Source: Galeruca laticollis
Taxonomy: Eukaryota; Arthropoda; Insecta; Coleoptera; Chrysomelidae
Direction: 5' to 3'
Assembly: GCA_963921935.1 (NCBI GenBank)
Contig: OY998176.1
Coordinates: 51,981,813 to 52,045,812, forward strand
Length of the DNA: 64,000 nt
The notes under the pieces were generated by a model, which was not told the origin of the DNA, searched no databases, and saw nothing but the letters and a program-made list of their open reading frames with translations. Shown here in pieces: positions 53,856 through 64,000 of this stretch; the stretch's first letter is position 1; every line of letters starts with the position of its first letter. The position numbers were made by a program, and so were the translations under genes.

Positions 53856-55243
53856 TGTACTTTAAGAGTATTATCTTGGTGAACCGGAAATTATATTAGT
53901 CGATTGGGTATTTCTCAGAAACATTGCGCTAAATTTCGGAAGAAGCCCAAAACGTCAAAAATACATTTCTGTTAATTATATTATTTCTAGATCTTGACTT
54001 CTGTTTAATAAATGGAAATCGAAACGATTGTTAATAAAGAATATTTTAAACTTAAAAAAAACATGTTCTGTAATTTTCACATAAAAAATATTTCCCTAAC
54101 ACTACCATCTTTATATAAAATTCAATATAAAAAACAGTATATCAACAAGAAGACCATTAGTAATTTTCCGTCTCTCTTTTACAAATTGCATACGTACCTA
54201 TATAATTTCCCCATTAATTCCTCTAGTTAGAGTAAAGTGAGTTTTTAGATACAAAGTACCTAAAATAATACTCCGCTTCAACTAACAAAAATCGCAAATT
54301 GGCGACAACCGTCTGAAAACCCATGCGAAAATACCTTCCCTAAACATGATCATGAATGGTTAAGAGGTTACTTAATCACCAAAAAAGAATCAATAAAAAA
54401 TCAATATAATGAATCACGAATCACAGTTTCTCACGCGGTCTATCGGTAAAGAAGAAACCCGACAGAGCAGAAGATATGTAAATTTCGGTTAGATGTTTGT
54501 TGAATAGTTGACAGCACCAATATTTATTCCACAGAGGAAGACGGTGGATCAAAAGTAAAAGCCGATTTGTGTTAGACAAGATTCGAAACGCCATTAGTTT
54601 CCATAGATATTTATATACGAACAAAAAAGTGGACAGTGGACAGAAAAGAAATATAGACGGATTTGGAGGAATATGGGCGTTCTGAGTAAAATAATTATCA
54701 CTACCAAAGGCACACACGGGTAAACAGTACAGTGATTGGCACTTTTAAAAACTGAGCAATAAAAATAGTACAATACATGCTCGAATAAAATGAATAACTG
54801 AGTTCTTATTAGGCAAGTAACAGTAATTTTTGTTTTATAGAAATAATTAATCGTATTATTGGAATGTTCACGAAAAATAAAAGTGATTGTCCATATAAAT
54901 ACAGTCATTGTCGATTGGATTGGCAGTGATAGGCCAAGGTTTGATAATAAATAAATGTAAGTAATCAGAAAATACGAAAAAAATATCATAAACAAATGAA
55001 TCATTCATTTATTTTATCTACTTTTTGTCAATATTCAATTAAACGAAAATTTATTATCATACGTAGCATTTCAATGACAATTTAATTCATGTATAAAAAA
55101 TCCCGTAAGCCGCTTGATTTTCTCATTATGACAGCGGAAAAAGTTTGCCCTAACTTTTCCAGTGACAATAACGGAACTTAACTTTTGAAAGCATGACAAC
55201 CAGCATTTTAAACAAATGTTTGATGCCGTTATGTCAATTTTTC
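53856..55243. other. Spacer of 1.4 kb
   Basis: No protein family recognised on either strand. ttggcgacaaccgtctg at 54299 resembles the primer-binding neighbourhood of Gypsy elements, but no LTR ends next to it can be shown. Confidence 0.4.
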
Positions 55244-56231
55244 TCAAACTTGCGTTGTCAGAAAAGTTTTCATGTCCCGATTTGGAGAGTCTTCGAGTGG
55301 AGAAATTGAAATAGGCATCAATGATAATATGCCTCGCAATACTGGGAATTCAACTACATCAATTTGGCGACAATTTGCGATGTTTTGTTTGGGAAAAAAA
55401 TATGAACCCATTACAGAAACTTCCACTGAAGAGTCAGCTTCTATTTTACGGGACTGGGAATTCAACATGAAGGATGGAGGTGCTCCATACGTTAAACTAT
55501 CCTTCATACGCTTCCTGGCAAAAATAAGCATTGGAGGAATAAAGCTTCCAGTCGCACTCATTGCATACATGCCAGTAACATTTTGGCCTCTTTCGGATGA
55601 CGTTATGGCGCCTATCTGATGTTTCCCTTTTTTAGCAATTATATTCTGTGGTTTCTGGACAACAGTGTGGGATGTCTCATCAGCATTGAAAATACGATCT
55701 GCGGAAATAGCGTTTTCCTTTATTATTTTTTCGTAAACGTCAAAAAATTTATAAACAACAGTTTTGTTGAATCCTGCAGCTCGTGCTAATGACGTTGCTT
55801 CAGGGAGACGCAGACTTATGTTTGGATGTCGTTTCATGAAGCCTGCGTACCATTCTATACCAGCTGATTTTTTTTCGTCATTAAATCTCGTCTTAATATT
55901 ATTCTTCTCGGCTATTTCGTACGCTAGTTTCATCAGCCTTTCACGTTAGTCCATAAAACATCCGCTCCAACAGAAAAATGTGATTAACAAGATCTTTTTC
56001 CACTGCCGGAGGTAAATCTGTTTGCCTTCCGATGATATAACTGCTTCCAGTGGAATATTTATTTCTGTTCCCCAATCTTCTTTTTAACGTTGTTTTTGGA
56101 ATTGAAAATGTTCTTGCAGCTTCATTTATACCCAGTTATTTTAAATTAACAGCTTTCATTGCAGCATCCATATTTTCTGGTTTCCATTTACCATAAACTC
56201 TTTTACTCTTTCTCTCAGATCTCGTTGACAT
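55244..56231 (-). pseudogene. pogo/Tigger-type transposase
   Basis: It starts MSTRSERKSKRVYGKWKPEN (ATG at 56229-56231), a Psq-type helix-turn-helix, with a stop about codon 31 and then LGINEAARTFSIPKTTLKRR. After a frame change near 55935 the 229-codon open frame reads MKLAYEIAEKNNIKTRFNDE, then SAGIEWYAGFMKRHPNISLR (the CENP-B-type HTH), SADRIFNADETSH (first catalytic aspartate), KGKHQIGAITSSERGQNVTG and PPMLIFARKRMKDSLTYGAP. After the NSQSRKIEADSSVEV segment the familiar second and third catalytic blocks (LLLDGH, PHTTH.LQPLD) are absent. The reading jumps to FFPKQNIANCRQIDVVEFPV, which looks like the C-terminal 'IYP.N...F' region. So the catalytic core is deleted in frame and the protein cannot transpose. 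Confidence 0.82.
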
Positions 56232-56690
56232 CCTTAAAAAATAAAAAAAAATATTTTGTAATTTAATACGTGTAATTCGGACACATGGACCAAATTACAC
56301 AACAGAGATTGGACCAATTTACACGATAGTAATATTTTCGTCATATTTGTTTTTCTAAGTAAGCTAATAAACCTATCCACTTTTTGATCATAGTATGGCT
56401 TTCGTAAATATGTACGAATCAACCTAATATCATTGATATTTTAAAATATATACTCACTTCGTAGAAATTCAGACACAAAAATAACCTAACCTTACAACAC
56501 AACACGTGCTACAAATGAACTTACTGGCAATCTGTGAGTAACTAACTGATTCGATTGACATAGGTTCCTGAGTGCACCTCGGTTGGGGAAGGTTTGTAAC
56601 GAATTAGTGAGATGTCGCTACATACTCCGTTTTTAGAATTATCGAATTGGTCCGTTTTACACAATGGTCCAAATTACACGGACTTCCCCT
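55244..56690 (-). mobile_element. pogo/Tigger DNA transposon, one end and transposase
   Basis: The transposase gene lies on the minus strand (56231 to 55244). Upstream of it is a terminal region ending near 56690, with four related motifs: ggaccaaattacac at 56287, ggaccaatttacac at 56311, ggtccgttttacac at 56649 and ggtccaaattacacgga at 56666. On the minus strand this end starts ggggaagtccgtgtaatttg, which resembles Tigger/pogo termini (TA target, CAG-GGGAAGT-like). The opposite terminus was not found, so the element is 3'-truncated or its other end has decayed. Confidence 0.75.
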
Positions 56691-56999
56691 ATTCTAGACG
56701 CTAAAGTCAGAAAAGGGGTTGAAATCTAGAGTGACCATTAATTGCTGATTGCAAAATTGAGAATACCGTTAGAACCAAAAGAATATCTACAAAAAGTTGA
56801 ATCATCCAAGAATGCAAACGAAAGTGTGAGGTCGTTCAAAATATAGGAATCAGAAATAGCGAATACATTTGGGTAAGAAACAGAATTCACTTTAGCAATT
56901 AATAGCCGAGGCATAATACATTTGGAAAACAAATCGGATATCCTTAAAAACAGCAAAAAAGACCTGAGTGTTAGTGATAAAAAAGCAGGAAACAAAGCA
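56691..56999. other. Spacer or 5' decay of the next LINE
   Basis: No secure reading. Sequence such as GNKADAGRTEK in one frame may be the decayed upstream part of the LINE that follows. Confidence 0.35.
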
Positions 57000-57600
57000 G
57001 ATGCTGGTAGAACAGAGAAATAAAGAGATAAGTCAAAATCAAAAAAAGCTTATAGAATCAGTATTTAAGTAATCGAACAGAAGACACGTACGATGGGTAC
57101 AAATATTAGCGAATCAAAGTAAAAGAAATGGTAGTAAACGCAAAAAGAAAACCTGGGAAGAGTTCGGCGATACGCTAGAAACAGACAGCTGAACAAAAGC
57201 TCATTTAAAAGCTTTTTAAAAGCCTGATAAAAGGAAAACAAGAAGAAGTAAAACATGAAAAGTCGAAAGATGGCAGATTACTAACGGAAGATGGAGAAAT
57301 CATGGCAAGATGGAGAGAACAGTTTCACGAATTAGTGACCACCAAAATAAAGGCACAGGAGAAATAACAGCCTACGACGAATAACTGGAAGGACGAATTC
57401 AGACAGATGAAGTTATAGATCCAATAACAAACCTGAAATTAGGGAAGTCAGCAGTTAAGAAATTTAGGATACAAAGGAGTCGGTATAAAATGCTTATTGA
57501 AGCGTGGCAGGAAAGCAAGGTACCCGATGACTGGACAGTAGGAATAATTGCGCCCATTTTTAAAAAAAGAGATAATTTAAACTGTACCAATTCCAGGGTA
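57000..57600 (+). pseudogene. Non-LTR retrotransposon relic (linker and first RT block)
   Basis: Readings in changing frames are RKKKTWEEFGDTLETDS (57135), LLTEDGEIMARWREHFHELV (57283), VIDPITNLKLGKSAVKKF (57412) and IEAWQESKVPDDWTVGIIAP followed by IFKKRDNLNCTNSRV (57496-57600). The last two correspond to the LINE RT block 'W....IP..W....I.PIFKKGD...C.NYR'. It stops abruptly where the Penelope copy begins. Several stops. It is a third LINE family of this general type in the window. Confidence 0.68.
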
Positions 57601-57639
57601 CGACACTACATATTGTCGTATTAAAAACGTATGAATAGA

Positions 57640-59285
57640 AATTCAATAGAACTAATCAAAAAATTAAAAGCATTCAACTCATTTCATTTGACGTTACCAA
57701 TATGTTCACTAAAATTCCTCCTAAAGAATGTCTAATACTTGTAAGAAAATTACTAGAAGATAAAAATATTAATCCAGGAATAGTATCAAATATACTTAAT
57801 TTATTTGATGTATGTATTAACCAGAATTATTTCACTTTTGACAATAACATATGTATGTAAAATAAATGTTTGCCAATAGGAAGCCCTATAACACCTATTT
57901 TGGCAAACATTTTTATGGACAGTTTAGAAAGAAAAATCTTTTTAAGTAATAATTCAAAAAATGTTTTATTTTTGTATCGATATGTAGATGACATATAAGC
58001 TTGTTTTATAGGTAGTTAACGACAATTTGATATATTTTTCAACCACATTAATAATTTACAACCAAAAATTAAATTTACATTAGTAGTGGAAGATAATAAC
58101 TCAATCAATTTTCTTGATTTGAAAATTCAAAGAGTTAATAATGTACTTGACTATTCAATTTACCGAAAACCAACACATACTGATGTGACAATTCCATATA
58201 GTTCCAATCACCCCATGTCACATGAAATAGCGGCATATAATTCAATGATACATAGATCATTTTCAGTTCCTATGAACAAATGTAATTTTGATAGAAAGAT
58301 TAGTACAATTAGATAAATAGCAACATCAAACGGTTAACCATTACATATGATAAATAAGCTAATTAATAAAAAGGAAGAAAAAGTGCCATTACAACTAATA
58401 TTTCCTAAACAAACTGAAGAAATAAAAACTTATAAAAGCATCACATATGCAGGAAATATTTCTAATAATATTTCAAAGATGATATCTTTTGCAACGAATA
58501 CAACATTTTCTTTTAAAACAGAAAGTAACGTAAGTACAAAATTGTTAAATGTAAAAACAAAAATACAACCATTGAAGAAATCAGGTATATATAAACTCAA
58601 ATGTCCAGAATGTAATGCTGTCTATTTGGGTCAGAACCTTAGAAATTTTGATATGTGATACAGTGAACACTTACGAGCATACAGATTAAAACAACCAAAT
58701 AAATCTCATTACGCAAACCACCTACTTGACACCAATCATTCATTTACACCTAACACAGAACTAGAAGTACTACATATTTGTGAAAAGAAATAAGAACTGG
58801 GTTTCCTTGAAGAGTTGGAAATTAGAAGACACTTAAGAAACCCACAATATGAAGTCGTCAACGAACAGATAAAGCTAGGGAGTTCTCCACTATTAAACTG
58901 TCTTCTTAAGTGATAATTGTAAAGATCAGCAGATATAGTTTTCATGGTTTTCTATATCATTGTACAGTTATACTGATCTTAATTGGAAAAATGATATCCA
59001 GGATATCACCATAGGGCTAATAATATCTAAGCTTCAATATTTGTAATATCACATATTCTTTTTACTATCAAAATATATTAAGTCAATCACAAGCTAGGTC
59101 ACTTCTTGTTCTAGCCAAAAATAACTACTAAACATCAGGTAGGCATCAAATGAAATGTAACTTCTGTCATTCTGACGATGATATTCAGTTATCGAAACAA
59201 TTGTCAATTTTTTAGAATTTTCAACATTTTTCATTATATTGTGGAATTAGCTAGAAACATTGAGTTTCATTTAAAACACAAACAA
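57640..59285 (+). mobile_element. Penelope-like element copy 5 (longest: RT plus GIY-YIG plus 3' UTR)
   Basis: The RT part reads SFDVTNMFTKIPPKECLILV (57685; motif A with the catalytic Asp), KCLPIGSPITPILANIFMD (57869), YRYVDDI (57979; catalytic YVDD), NNSINFLDLKIQRVNNVLDY, YRKPTHTDVTIPYSSNHPM and ends at a stop near 58314. The second part (58347-58912) has IFPKQTEEIKTYKSITYAGN, the GIY-YIG endonuclease KSGIYKLKCPECNAVYLGQN (58577-58636), KSHYANHLLDTNHS and ELGFLEELEIRRHLRNPQYE, and ends LGSSPLLNCLLK at about 58910. The 3' UTR to 59285 matches copies 1 and 4. This domain order (RT then GIY-YIG) defines Penelope-like elements, a group with telomerase-related RTs. Several stop codons (57860, 57994, 58015, 58314, 58657 and 58790 region) inactivate it. 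The 5' end is truncated at the LINE junction. Confidence 0.92.
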
Positions 59286-60044
59286 TAAATGTAATTAATA
59301 TGGTTGTGAACTACGGTATCAAATTTTAGAGGCCATTATCGGCGGAAAAAATTGAATAGCCTACTGGCAGTAAATTTGTAAATTCGCCACTTGACTGAAG
59401 GACAAATCTGTGCTTATGCTACAATGATAACATCAACTGTATAGGTAACAGTACAATTTCTTCATTTTATATCTGGTACCTTAACTTTTTCACTGCTATA
59501 ATTCAGAGTAAAAGATATATAATCTATCACTATGAGCACGGAGATAATCATTTGTGTGCTTCCTATTAAAGAAATTTTTTAATATAAATAATTAGGTATA
59601 TATGAAATTGATGCTAATAACATACTTATATATACGTATATTTTCGATTGCACCGCTTTTCGTGAATAGCTGTAAAAACAAAAAAAAACTGTAGGAGAAC
59701 TGTGGTTCATTAGATATGAATGAGTTAATTGGTGATGAAAGGACCCGTCGCTTGCCAAAAATATTTGAGTAAATCAACATATCTGAAATTCGGGAATGTT
59801 ACAGACAAATACCTTGCATATATGATCAAAAAGCTAAAATAAGAATATTTCATAATGTGAATACCTAAAAGTGTACCTGAAACAAGTCAAAGATTTAAGC
59901 ATAGGTAGATAATTACACTATCGACTATCGAAGGAGTAGAGAGGAGCAAATATTTAGGAGTTCTTCTGTTTTATTGATCTTTCAGTTGAAAAAAGGTTGC
60001 CGTTAGTGCTATATCTTTGAATTATTAATTAAAATAAAGTAATA
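59286..60044. other. Spacer, ending in the TA target of the foldback element
   Basis: No gene recognised. 60043-60044 is the TA duplicated at 60947-60948. Confidence 0.5.
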
Positions 60045-60946
60045 CCAGGTCACCAGTTATACTTTGACCCATTTCAAATGCGCATATCTCCAAAATTATT
60101 CAAGTTATCGACATGCGGTTGGGACTAGTCTATTTTGTCATTTTTCAAGTTATTTTTGACTAGTTCACGTTTTCAATAAAACTTCCTGTTCTACCGGAAA
60201 CAAACAAGCCATTTTATTGGTATAGGGCAACTTTTTTATTTCATGAAATCACCATGCATATTTTTGCTCACTCACTTTTCTTTTTCTAACAATTTATAAT
60301 ACGTTCTTAAAAAATTGCCAGAGTTACAACTCTTTGAAACAACTACTGCATACGATTATGTTATCCTGGAATGCTTGAGTATTTGAGTAGAAACTAATGC
60401 AGATTTATGATTTCGATAGGTAAAACCAGTGTTCAATAAGTTAGCATGCCATATATTTATTGAAATTTTCACTGGAGGATCTTTATTGAATTTTGTTCAG
60501 AATCTTCTTCTTGTAATTTGATTAGATTTGGTTTCGACAAAAATTGCAGCACACTTAGCTTTTTCAGTTAAATCAAACATTTTTTATACCTGAAAAAAGT
60601 ACGTATGCTCAACGATATTTATTTGACACCTCAAATCTGGCATTTCATCTATTGCATAATATCATTAAACCATTCTCCATATGCGGTATAGTTGTTTCAA
60701 AGAGTTATAACTCTGACAGTTTTTTAAGAAAATATAACTTGTTATACATTGTTATAGGAATATATAGGAATAGGAATAGGAATACATATAGAATAGGAAA
60801 AGACCAGTCTTTGTGAATGTGCAAAAATATACAAGCTGATTTAATGAAATAAAAAAGTTGCCCTATACCTGAAAATGGTGTGTTCGTTAACTTGAATAAT
60901 TTCGGACATATGAACAGTTGAAATGTGTAAAAATATAGCCACCTGG
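60045..60946. mobile_element. 902-bp long-TIR non-autonomous transposon
   Basis: TA flanks ccaggt...acctgg. The left 320 to 400 bp are inverted on the right. Matching pieces include ccaaaattattcaagtta (left) against its reverse complement near 60885-60902, tatagggcaacttttttatttcat (24 positions, both sides) and agagtt-acaactctttgaaacaactac near 60320 against 60685-60710. There is no ORF. This is a MITE or foldback element probably moved by a Tc1/mariner-type transposase. An internal aggaatagga-type tract on the right arm (60755-60790) is absent from the left arm. It sits immediately left of the minisatellite element. Confidence 0.82.
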
Positions 60947-60949
60947 TAT

Positions 60950-62670
60950 TTCATAAATATGGAAGTTACTATTACTTTTTCGCCCTACCTATCTAATACC
61001 CCAAAAAAAGTTGCAATTTTGTAAAAAAATTTTTACGTTTTCCATCAACAACAACACGAAAAAACGGTTTTTAGAAAAAAAATCCTGTGTGTATGTCGTC
61101 GTCGTCGTCGGCCACTTTTCGTTACATGTCTTGTTAGCACGATACAGCCTCCGGAGTGCAACAAGTCCCCAATTTTATAATTGCATATTGTTAAGGACAT
61201 GTAACAGATGAACCCTATTGATTTTCAGCTCACCAGATCCAGTACAACGGGTGTTATGGTACTTGAAGTACGACTTTTTGGTCATTTTTTGAGAAATTTC
61301 AGTTTGTTAGCACGATACAGTCTCTGAAGTTCAAAAAGTCACCGATTTTATGATTGAATATTATTCAGGACATCACACAGATGAAGTCTATTGATATTCA
61401 GCTCACTAGAGCCAGTACAACAGGTGCTATAGTACTTTAAGTACCATATTTTTGTCATTTTTGGGGAAATTTCAGTTTGTTAGCACGATACAGGCTCCGG
61501 AGTATACATATACAAGTTACCAATTTTATGATTGAATATTATTCAGAGCATCTCAAACATGAACACTCTTGATATTCAGCTCACTAACCCCAGTACAACG
61601 GGTGCTATGGTACATGAAGTACCAAATTTTTGTAATTTTTGGAGAATTTTCAGTTTGTTAGCACGATACAGCCTCCAGATTGTTTAAAAGTGAATAATTT
61701 CATGAAAGTTAGTTCTAATATTTAAAACCGTTTATTTTTCAATAGATTCTGAACAAATTCAAAAAATAATCAATAAAATACTGAACTGTTAGACGTACTC
61801 TAAACTGTCTACCACAAAAAACATAACGAGAAATACGAAAACATAATATACATACACTGTATACTTATACAAAAGTATGATGCAGATGTTGCAATCGAAA
61901 GGGATTTCCTTAGAAGAAGCTGCAGGTGATCAAAACTAGATAAAGTTAGAAACCAGACAATCCAAATTGAAATGGAGGAAACCGAACAATAACTGAGGAA
62001 ATTGGAAGGAAGCAGCTGATGTACTTGGGCACATAAAGAGAATGCAGGAAGACATATAATAATAATTTATTCACAAAATATCGTAAAGAAAATATAAATA
62101 GTAGATAAAAATATGTGAATAAACAATCCGAAGGTATCCGAGAGGTGTGCCTACAGCGGTTTCGGCAAAAGAAGAGTAAATATAATTAAAAATACAAGTT
62201 AAAACAAATATACACTAAATTCAACAGTATCTAATTGAATAATTTCAGTTTCAGTTTGTTAGCACGATAAAGCCTCCGGAGTATATACAAGTGACCAATT
62301 TTATGATTGGATATTATTCAGAGCGTCTCAAAGATGAACCCTATTGATATCCAACTCAGTAAAGCCAGTACAACGGGAGCTATGGTACTTGAAGTACCAA
62401 ATTTTCGTCATTTTTGGAGAATATTCAGTTTGTTAGCACGATACAGCCTCCAGAGAGTATACGATTGATCAATTTTATGATTGAATATTGTTCAAGGTGT
62501 CTCACAGATGTACCCTATTGATTTTCAGTTGACTAGAGCGAGTACAGGGGTCCTATAAATCCAGATATACTGAATTTTTGGTTATTTTTGGAGAAATTTC
62601 GGTTTGTTTGCACGATACATCCCCCGAAGTGTATACAAGTAACAAGTTTATGATAGAATATTGTTCAGGG
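60950..62670 (-). repeat. Minisatellite-bearing dispersed element, copy 2
   Basis: Reverse orientation relative to copy 1. It has the same non-repeated tail (cgccctacctatcta near 60985 and a gtcgtcgtcgtcg tract at about 61097-61113), followed by units with the landmark tagcacgata at 61132, 61308, 61481, 61659, 62260, 62433 and about 62611. It ends with gaatattgttcaggg, the counterpart of gccctgaacaatatt that starts copy 1. Between 61720 and 62240 a foreign segment separates the fourth and fifth landmarks; it contains a LINE-like reading LGHIKRMQEDI. The junction at 62670 abuts a mariner transposase reading. Confidence 0.8.
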
Positions 62671-62671
62671 C

Positions 62672-62875
62672 TTTTTATGGGGCCATTTGAAAGAAAAAAT
62701 TCATTCCGATACCAGTTACAGTATTGCAATAATTAGAGAGAAAATTGAAGCTGAAATTGAACTTCTTAACTATCGAAATAGTAATAAAATTTTAAACTGT
62801 ATACAAAACTTAAGGAGAAGGTATGAACTTTATATTAAAACTAACGGCGGTAATTTTGAGCACTTACTTTAGTTT
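62672..62875 (+). pseudogene. Mariner (DD41D-like) transposase C-terminal fragment
   Basis: The reading FLWGHLKEKIHSDTSYSIAI, then IREKIEAEIELLNYRNSNKI and NLRRRYELYIKTNGGNFEHL, ends at the stop at 62873. It corresponds to FFLWGYMKSLVYDTIVETEE..., CRLCVNGNGQNFEHIL of the transposase at 10285-11380, starting just after the third catalytic aspartate. The remaining part upstream is replaced by the minisatellite element, so that element either landed inside this mariner or brought the fragment with it. Confidence 0.75.
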
Positions 62876-62880
62876 GCTTA

Positions 62881-63251
62881 AAATTTATGAAAATATCAAA
62901 TCGGTTTCTATTTTGTAATAAACACTGTATTGCTTTTTATGTTGTTTGCTATTGTATTGTATTTCGTAATAAACACTGTATTGTTTTTTATTTTCTTTGT
63001 TAATGTCACACCCAGTCGCCTATTTTTTAAACATTTACTGTCTATTACTTTAGAAGATACTTAGTTTTGACAGATAATATCAACAAGTGCAGTAAGCCAT
63101 GCATAGCCAATTACTTTTTTTACCTAAATACTAACTTAAATACTTTAGGAGTCTACTGCCCATTATTTTGGAAAGTACAAAAGCTAGACCTATAAAAGTA
63201 TATATTTTTGTTATGAGAAAAAAGGGCACTATTCGAATATGTCATAATATA
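62881..63251. other. AT-rich spacer ending in the TA target of a small MITE
   Basis: No gene recognised. aataaacactgtattg occurs twice (about 62918 and 62969), a short direct duplication. Confidence 0.5.
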
Positions 63252-63435
63252 CAGGGTGTTGTATTTAAAAAAAATATTTTTATATTATACCCCGTAATTC
63301 AAAAACGCTATTAGTGTGCAAAGTACATTTTATTAAAATACGTTTATACTCCTACAACTTTTATAAAAAACTTTTTTTTGTATCTGTAGGCATAAGAGAA
63401 ATAAAGGGGTGGTCAAATTATAACCAATAACCCTG
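63252..63435. mobile_element. 184-bp MITE with CAGGGT terminal repeats
   Basis: It begins cagggtgttgtattt and ends aataaccctg, with TA on both sides (63250-63251 and 63436-63437). The first 6-7 bases (cagggt) are inverted at the end. The composition is AT-rich and there is no ORF. The termini resemble those of the mariner at 9331 (cagggtgttt), suggesting mobilisation by the same kind of transposase. It lies just upstream of the MULE coding sequence. Confidence 0.6.
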
Positions 63436-63445
63436 TACAGCAAAA

Positions 63446-64000
63446 ATGTGCAAAGCAAAACTATATACCGTGGGCGAAAATAAAATTGTGGAAAGTGAAT
63501 TAGTGCATAATCATGAAGTGGATAGTACTCTCGATAGACAAAAACTAAGTAACAGCGTGAAAAGTAAGGTTGTTGGAGATATTTCTGAGCGACCGATGAA
63601 GTTAATCCATAAAGAGTTGAAAAACTTTCCTGAATTGGTGAGCAATCTGTCGTTAAAGGACTTGGATTATACAAGAGAGAATATTTATTCTGCACGTCGT
63701 ACGTTCTTGCTTCCTCTACCAAAAAATATTCAAGATGTACATGAAGCGTTAATATGTCTGGACATCAAAACATTACAACAGGACAGTTTTCTGCTAGTCA
63801 ACGATACTGAAAATAATATTGTTATATTTTCTTGTTTTCTAAATTTAAATTTTCTGTGTTCCTCGGACGTGATTTATATGGACAGAACTTTCCAATATTG
63901 CGTGTAATACTTTTATCAATTTTTCACTCTGCATGCGTATAAAAATGGACAGTATGTGCCAGTAGTGTTCGCTTTATTACCTTCTAAGACCAAATATGTT
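63446..64000 (+). pseudogene. MULE (Mutator-like) transposase, N-terminal part, continues beyond the window
   Basis: The first open frame (63446-63907) reads MCKAKLYTVGENKIVESELV then HNHEVDS, the C-terminal half of a FLYWCH zinc finger. A linker follows (PMKLIHKELKNFPELVSN, YTRENIYSARRTFLLPLP), then VIYMDRTFQYCV with the MULE catalytic aspartate region. A stop codon (taa, 63905) interrupts, after which YFYQFFTLHAYKNGQYVPVV and FALLPSKTKYV continue to the window edge. Family pattern: 'D.TFK..P..F.QL..IH......VP..FALL..KT'. The start of the FLYWCH finger lies upstream of 63446 but is not readable; the small MITE ends just 10 bp before this ORF and may have displaced it. Confidence 0.85.

Noticed and set aside
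54299..54315. Gypsy-like primer-binding site (ttggcgacaaccg)
   Set aside because: No LTR end adjoins it and no gag or pol follows, so the match alone is too weak.
30641..62670. A giant (32-kb) Maverick/Polinton-like element with the two minisatellite arrays as terminal inverted repeats
   Set aside because: None of the expected genes (protein-primed polymerase, retroviral-type integrase, ATPase, capsid) lies between them. The intervening DNA is ordinary unrelated transposons, and the outer flanks show no target duplication. Two independent copies fit better.

Overview
This is an AT-rich eukaryotic window, almost certainly from an animal and most likely from an insect with a large, repeat-filled genome. 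I recognise no intact host gene. Nearly every recognisable protein segment belongs to a transposable element: Penelope-like elements, several non-LTR (LINE) lineages, Gypsy and Copia LTR elements, and DNA transposons of the mariner, pogo/Tigger, hAT, piggyBac, Merlin, MULE and tyrosine-recombinase (Crypton-like) types. This mixture, with compact introns and no operons, is typical of arthropods. The species assignment is inference. No bacterial-style genes, CRISPR arrays, tRNA or rRNA genes were seen.

Layout. 1-4.6 kb: a dispersed repeat, a jockey-like reverse transcriptase relic and a Crypton-like tyrosine recombinase followed by a long hairpin. 4.6-13 kb: four Penelope fragments, one split by a THAP-encoding P-like insertion, plus a composite mariner (9331-12068) with 840-bp terminal inverted repeats. 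13-22 kb: sparse sequence, a second kind of tyrosine-recombinase fragment with two hairpins upstream of it, and two LINEs. 22.25-30.31 kb: one Gypsy provirus on the minus strand, provable from 235-bp LTRs and a 5-bp target duplication. It carries a nearly intact LINE inside its pol end and a hairpin-bounded insertion inside its 3' LTR.

30.6-42 kb: a minisatellite-bearing dispersed element, Merlin, an R1-like LINE, another tyrosine recombinase with an upstream hairpin, a tandemly duplicated hAT BED-finger segment and a piggyBac fragment. 42-48.2 kb: two back-to-back RNase H-bearing LINEs. 49-54 kb: a mariner relic, a Copia relic split by a 270-bp retroposon, and a likely solo LTR. 55-59.3 kb: pogo, a LINE relic and the longest Penelope copy. 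60-64 kb: a long-TIR foldback element, the second copy of the minisatellite element in opposite orientation, a mariner C-terminus, a small MITE and the start of a MULE transposase that runs off the window.

The genes do not form a pathway. The window is a stratigraphy of nested insertions. Several layers can be ordered because the target-site duplications are readable (Penelope before the P-like element; Gypsy before the LINE and the hairpin insertion; Copia before the CA-tailed retroposon). The most unusual signals are the recurrent long hairpins beside tyrosine-recombinase relics, the mariner whose inverted repeats include the 3' end of its own transposase gene, and the minisatellite-bearing element present twice in opposite orientation.
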